A DNA stretch of 64,000 nt from Homarus americanus (taxonomy: Eukaryota; Arthropoda; Malacostraca; Decapoda; Nephropidae): assembly GCF_018991925.1 (NCBI RefSeq), contig NW_024726235.1, forward strand, positions 5,861,850 through 5,925,849, given 5' to 3'. Below are positions 36,505 through 64,000 of this stretch, piece by piece. The notes under the pieces were generated by a model. The model had not been told where the DNA came from, ran no database searches, and saw only the letters and a program-made list of their open reading frames with translations. Numbering within the stretch: the stretch's first letter is position 1; each line of letters opens with the position of its first letter. The translations under genes were made by a program, and so were the position numbers.

Positions 36505-37694
36505 AACTTAATTCATTCTTCTCAGCACGGGTTCACCCAGGGACGTTCTTGTCTCACAAATTTGCTTAGCTTTTTCTCAGAAGTATTTGAAGCGGTAGAT
36601 AATGATAAGTCATATGATATAATTTATTTAGATTTCAGTAAAGCATTCGATAGAGTCCCTCATGAGAGATTGATAAGGAAGGTAGAAGCACATGGAATAG
36701 GTGGATCAGTATTAAAATGGATTAGGTCATGGTTAACTGGTAGGAAACAAAGAGTCAGCATAAATGGATTAAAGTCAGACTGGGGTGCGGTCAAAAGCGG
36801 AGTTCCCCAGGGATCTGTATTAGGCCCTCTGCTGTTTGTTATATTCATTAATGATCTTGATTTAGGCATAACTAGTAGGATTAGTAAATTTGCAGATGAT
36901 ACCAAAATGGGGAGAGTGATAAATTCAGACAGTGACTTTGAACACCTTCAAAGAGATCTAGATATCTTACATGAGTGGTCAGTAGACTGGCAAATGAATT
37001 TTAATACTGATAAATGCAAGGTACTACAGATAGGGAAGACGAATACAAACGTTAAGTATAAACTAGGTAACACGGAAATAGAAAACTCAGTTTGTGAAAA
37101 AGATCTAGGTGTATTTGTTAGCAACGACTTGAAACCTAGAAAACAATGTATTAGCGTTCGCAACAAGGCAAAACAATTCTTGGGTTCATATCTAGGTCTG
37201 TGAGTAACAGAACTGCTGACGTTATCTTGAAACTTTACCTAGCATTAGTGAGGCCACACATGGATTATGCGGTTCAGTTCTGGTGTCCTTATTATAGAAT
37301 GGACATAGATTCTTTGGAGAGTACAAAGAAGAATGACAAAATGATCCATAATATTAGAAACCTTCCATATGAAGAAAGACTGAAAAGCTTAGGCTTACAT
37401 TCATTAGAGAGGCGTAGAGTTAGGGGAGATATGATAGAGGTGTACAAGTGGGTAAGTGGGATTAACAAGGGTAAAATGGAAGATGTTCTGAAGCTCAGTA
37501 ATAACGAAATAACTAGAACAAATGGCTTTAAATTAGATAAATTCCGATTCAGAAAGGATATAGGCAAGCACTGGTTTGGTAATAGAGTTGTGGATATGTG
37601 GAATAGGCTACCGAGTGCTATAGTAGGATCGGGGACGCTAGGGAGCTTCAAGACGAAGTTGGATAGGCACATGGAAGTGCTGGGATGGGTGTGA
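36505..37694 (+). pseudogene. CR1-like LINE reverse transcriptase, frameshifted
   Basis: RT motifs are well preserved: YLDFSKAFDRVPHERLI, GVPQGSVLGPLLFVIFINDL, and the catalytic motif SKFADDTK. A frameshift with TGA at 37201-37203 splits off the C-terminal part, which continues in another frame with LVRPHMDYAVQFWCPYY and ERRRVRGDMIEVYKWVSG. Near-complete conservation suggests a fairly young copy compared with its 5' half. Confidence 0.9.
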
Positions 37695-37822
37695 AAGGGA
37701 TCTGCCCTGTATGGGCCAGTCGGCCTCCTGCAGTATCCCACTTTCTTATGTTCTTATGAGACAATACACTCCACTATTTTCGTGATGGTATCCCAGGCCA
37801 GACTGAGATCATTCGGTCCTAT

Positions 37823-38264
37823 TGTGGGGTACGAGAAGTTTGGTTTAAACTCAGGATGGGATGGAGAAAGGAAACTCACAATGTGCTCTCTGTATACATG
37901 TTGTATTGGATGTACAATGCAGCTTGGTGCTGGGAAGGCAGCATGGTTACAAGTGTGATGTAGAGAGAGCTGGTTGGTGAGGGTGCTCAGAGGAGGACAG
38001 CTTGTGGGTCGCCATGGTCGCCGGCGGGAGCGAGGGCCGCCAGGCAGGAGTGGAGGAGATGTTACTTGAGGACTGGCTGTAGGTAGAAAAAGCTAGGTCA
38101 CCACGAGGTCAGGTCTTATATAGCGGAGGTAGGCGTGGCTTAATAGTTGACCTCCGTGATGTATGGCGGCGCTGGTTGACCTAGGCCACGAGGCATACAC
38201 TGGGGAATTCGCGGGGTCGGCTACTCAGCGACAAACAGCGTTTGTAGGGGAGAAATCCACTACA
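37823..38264 (-). mobile_element. Possible LTR (solo or remnant)
   Basis: On the minus strand it starts TGTAGTGGATTTCTCCCCTA, has a TATATAAG box, and ends ...GTACCCCACA, the TG...CA form of an LTR. Flanking five-base duplications do not match and no second copy is present, so identification is weak. A C run flanks it at 38270. Confidence 0.35.
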
Positions 38265-38668
38265 ATATACCCCCCCCCCCTGTATTTAAACAATAAGATT
38301 CATTATAATCTCATGAAATTGCTCATTTGTGTGTTATCATTGTAATTTCTTACTTTTCTTTTTACATTACCGTATACTGTAGCATTACAAAATGCGTATG
38401 TCTGGAAATTAACCTAAATATAAATTTAACAAAATATTCTTTTTTTTGAAAACCACTAACTCTTATCACAATTAGGCTGAAATCATAAGTATGCTACTTA
38501 AAATTAAGTTCAAAGTGGCAATGAGATGCAGCGAAGTTAGCGAACGTCGTCTTGTCAGTACTGAGTACTCAATACAGTAGTCAGTAGCTGTAGTAGATAC
38601 AAGCACCTGGCATTGTATTGTTGTAGTATTTGGTAACCCAGGAACTGGATGGCAGCCTGATTGACACC

Positions 38669-39683
38669 CAGAGTTGCCAACTTAGCGACTTTGTAGCTAG
38701 ATCTAGAGCTTTTTGTTTTTTTCTAGCGACATTTTAGAGCGATTTGCGACTTGTCGCAAATCTAGAGATATCCACAGAAATCTAGCGACTTTCTGGATAC
38801 TTTTGGACTGTCCATGAAAACTCAGTTTTCCTAATTTCGAGCCACAATATATAGCAACGGGGTTACAGGGACAATACATTTGAACGGGTTGAACTCATAA
38901 AACAACTTGGTCAACGCTTACCTGACAACTTTCGTGTGCTGCAGTCTATTTCTTTTCTGAGTGCCGATGAATGCTTGAAGCCTTTTAAATCAGATATACT
39001 TGGTTTGGCACACTCATTTACAGAAGATTCCAGCACCCTTACCAAGATTGATTTCCAGTGGAAAAAACTGCATCACACAATCTGGACAGAAACATCTAAC
39101 ACCCTAAAATTGTGGTCAGAAGTGGCAAATTACAGAGATGCGACCGGTGAAAACCCTTACCATGATCTGGCTGAAATTGCACTCGCTGCCTTATCTCTTC
39201 CGCATTCAAACGCAGATGTAGAGCGGACATTTAGTAATATGAACTTTGTGAAATCAAAATTGCGCAACAAAATGAAACTATCGACATTAAAGGCAATTCT
39301 TACAATAAAGTATGGGTTAAAAAGACAGAACACCTGTTGTGCAAGTTATGAACTTCCTAGTGATATTTTAAGAAAGATAGGGACTGTGGAGGCATACAGT
39401 TACAAGATATCTGCACGAGAACCTGAACCAAACACTTCACATGCTTCCAGCTCTACAGTTGTTCACACTACGAAGAGGACTGGGATGCAATTACTGTTGA
39501 ATAATAGGTAAGTGTGCACATTAAACTTTAAAAAAAATAATATTTTTATTTTTACATAATGCATTTTATTTATACTGAAGGGGGGGAATAATAGCGAGCG
39601 ACTTTCCGTGGAAGATTTAGCGACATTTAGCTACTTTTAGGTACCAGCCTAGCGACATTTGAAAATCCGAGTTGGCAACACTA
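38669..39683 (+). mobile_element. hAT element with 8-bp target duplication
   Basis: TTGACACC occurs at 38661-38668 and 39684-39691 and brackets CAGAGTTGCCAACTTAGCGA...GAGTTGGCAACACTA. Subterminal TAGCGACT/AGCGAC motifs repeat near both ends. The element is 1,015 bp and keeps only the 3' part of a transposase. It ends about 290 bp before the PIGT start codon. Confidence 0.85.
38877..39511 (+). pseudogene. hAT transposase C-terminal fragment (hATC dimerisation domain)
   Basis: The frame is open from about 38880 (FERVELIKQLGQRLPDN) through the C-terminus. The hATC signature is clear: ALAALSLPHSNADVERTFSN followed by KSKLRNKMKLSTLKAILTI. The N-terminal BED finger and catalytic residues are missing, so this cannot transpose itself. 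The frame itself has no internal stop. Confidence 0.85.
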
Positions 39684-39970
39684 TTGACACCCTGCTGCCT
39701 GCTACACTCAAAACAAAACATTGCAGGGAGAGATGTCGGGCCTAACCATGGCATATAACAAGAAACTAGAAGCTCTGTGTATTATGTAAAAAGTTATTAT
39801 GAAAATGTGAACTGCATTAAACAAAAGTAGAGGGTATTTTATTAATAGTAAACTGGGAGGCGGCGAACTTATCAGGTGAAGTTGGTTGCTGGGTATTATC
39901 TTTGGATTTGATCCTGAATTGAAGTACACGTTAAAGTGCTGTATGGTGACATAACTCAGTGTCTGGGACG

Positions 39971-61612
<21,642 letters not shown>

Positions 61613-61633
61613 GTATGTTTTTGCTGTACAGTA

Positions 61634-61894
61634 CAGTCACTCCTCGACTTACGACATATTCTACTTACGACAACCCGGACATACGACGGCCATGGTCGTA
61701 TAAAATATTTTTCACATTACGTATTTTCGAGTCCTGACGTTAGTAATTCCCTTTAAAATGGCTGGCAAACGTAAAAGTTAGTGCTGAGAAGAAAAAGAGA
61801 CACCCATTTTAGAATTTCTATGTATTATTTGCGCCTTTTCGACTTACAACCTGGTCGTCGGGACGGAACCCCGTCGTAAGTCAAGGAGCGACTG
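61634..61894. mobile_element. Tigger-type MITE, GTCGTAAGTC family
   Basis: Flanked by TA; termini CAGTCACTCCTCGACTTACG and ...GTAAGTCAAGGAGCGACTG. It is 261 bp and starts 21 bp after the PIGT exon 8 donor. Confidence 0.85.
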
Positions 61895-63876
<1,982 letters not shown>

Positions 63877-63970
63877 TATATATATTTCATGTAAATCCAC
63901 AATGAAAACGTGGATAAGATAAATCTTGATAAAATCACACGGGAAAATGGAAACAACGGAGTACCTTAGC

Positions 63971-63997
63971 TTTCGTCTTTATTCAAGACATCTTCAG
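63971..63997 (-). ncRNA. Hammerhead-ribozyme-like core (Penelope-like element end)
   Basis: On the minus strand: CTGAAGA, then T, stem II GTCTT / loop GAATA / AAGAC, then GAAA, followed by GC. This is the CUGANGA-stem II-GAAA core of a hammerhead. Penelope-like elements carry such ribozymes in their terminal repeats, usually with this spacing. Stem I lies mostly past the window edge, so the cleavage site and full fold cannot be tested. The flanking 63885-63970 is probably part of the element. Confidence 0.5.
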
Positions 63998-64000
63998 AGG

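Larger units (their letters stand above)
30890..37760 (+). mobile_element. CR1-like non-LTR retrotransposon, interrupted by other elements
   Basis: Endonuclease-domain scraps (31140-32940) and a reverse-transcriptase block (36505-37694) are collinear parts of one LINE. A hAT MITE (31582-32038) sits in the endonuclease; a Gypsy remnant plus a hAT end (about 33040-36500) separates it from RT. About 70-80 residues of the LINE between the two blocks are missing, so the big insertion came with a deletion or the LINE was already truncated. The 3' end is TTCTTATGTTCTTATG at 37743-37758, the short tandem tail typical of CR1-like elements. Confidence 0.8.

Noticed and set aside
39959..39970. Alternative PIGT start at GTG 39959
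   Set aside because: The ATG at 39971 directly precedes the signal peptide; a non-AUG start is unnecessary.
61613..61756. PIGT exon 8 reading on past 61612
   Set aside because: A GTATGT donor is in the right place, family similarity stops there, and the rest lies in a MITE.

Overview
This is animal genomic DNA: spliced genes with GT-AG introns of up to about 9 kb, AT-rich, and crowded with transposon debris. A decapod crustacean is the best guess. That rests on inference: the tRNA-derived SINE, the CR1-type LINE ending in TTCTTATG-like repeats, the Gypsy lineage and the many pogo/Tigger-type families all look like decapod repeats. The species cannot be read from the sequence.

Two host genes lie on the + strand. 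(1) Positions 1-22992 hold the 3' two thirds of a mind bomb 2 (MIB2) E3 ubiquitin ligase. Ten exons (2078-22840) encode ankyrin repeats and two C-terminal RING fingers, and an AATAAA follows at 22987. The window opens exactly on a donor-like GTGAGT, so the upstream MIB/ZZ exons lie to the left. The ankyrin exon at 9963 runs into a stop at 10135 with no GT donor, beside SINE-like sequence. (2) Positions 39971-61612 hold the 5' eight exons of PIGT, a GPI transamidase subunit with a signal peptide. Its last exons lie to the right of the window. No regulatory link between the two genes is visible.

Almost everything else is mobile DNA. The dominant class is pogo/Tigger-like (Tc1/mariner superfamily) elements and MITEs that begin CAG, end CTG and sit in TA duplications. 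About fifteen distinct terminal sequences are present. Some copies keep scraps of transposase: helix-turn-helix, the first DDE aspartate, or the acidic C-terminal tail. Other elements are two hAT elements with 8-bp target duplications, a TTAA-flanked piggyBac-like element, palindromic hairpin MITEs, a CR1-like LINE broken by a hAT MITE and a Gypsy remnant, an RTE-like LINE broken by three MITEs, tRNA-derived SINEs, and at the right edge a hammerhead-ribozyme-like core of the kind carried by Penelope-like elements. Many insertions are nested, which gives a relative order of events.

Layout: 1-22992 MIB2 with TE-filled introns; 22993-30890 intergenic with two Tigger-like elements; 30890-37760 composite LINE/Gypsy/hAT block; 37823-39683 LTR-like segment and a hAT transposase relic ending about 290 bp upstream of PIGT; 39971-61612 PIGT with large TE-filled introns; 61613-64000 further PIGT intron with a (TA)n array, a Tigger copy and the ribozyme-like motif. 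Long (TA)n arrays at 46985, 47532, 52162 and 62931 abut or adjoin TIR-element ends.
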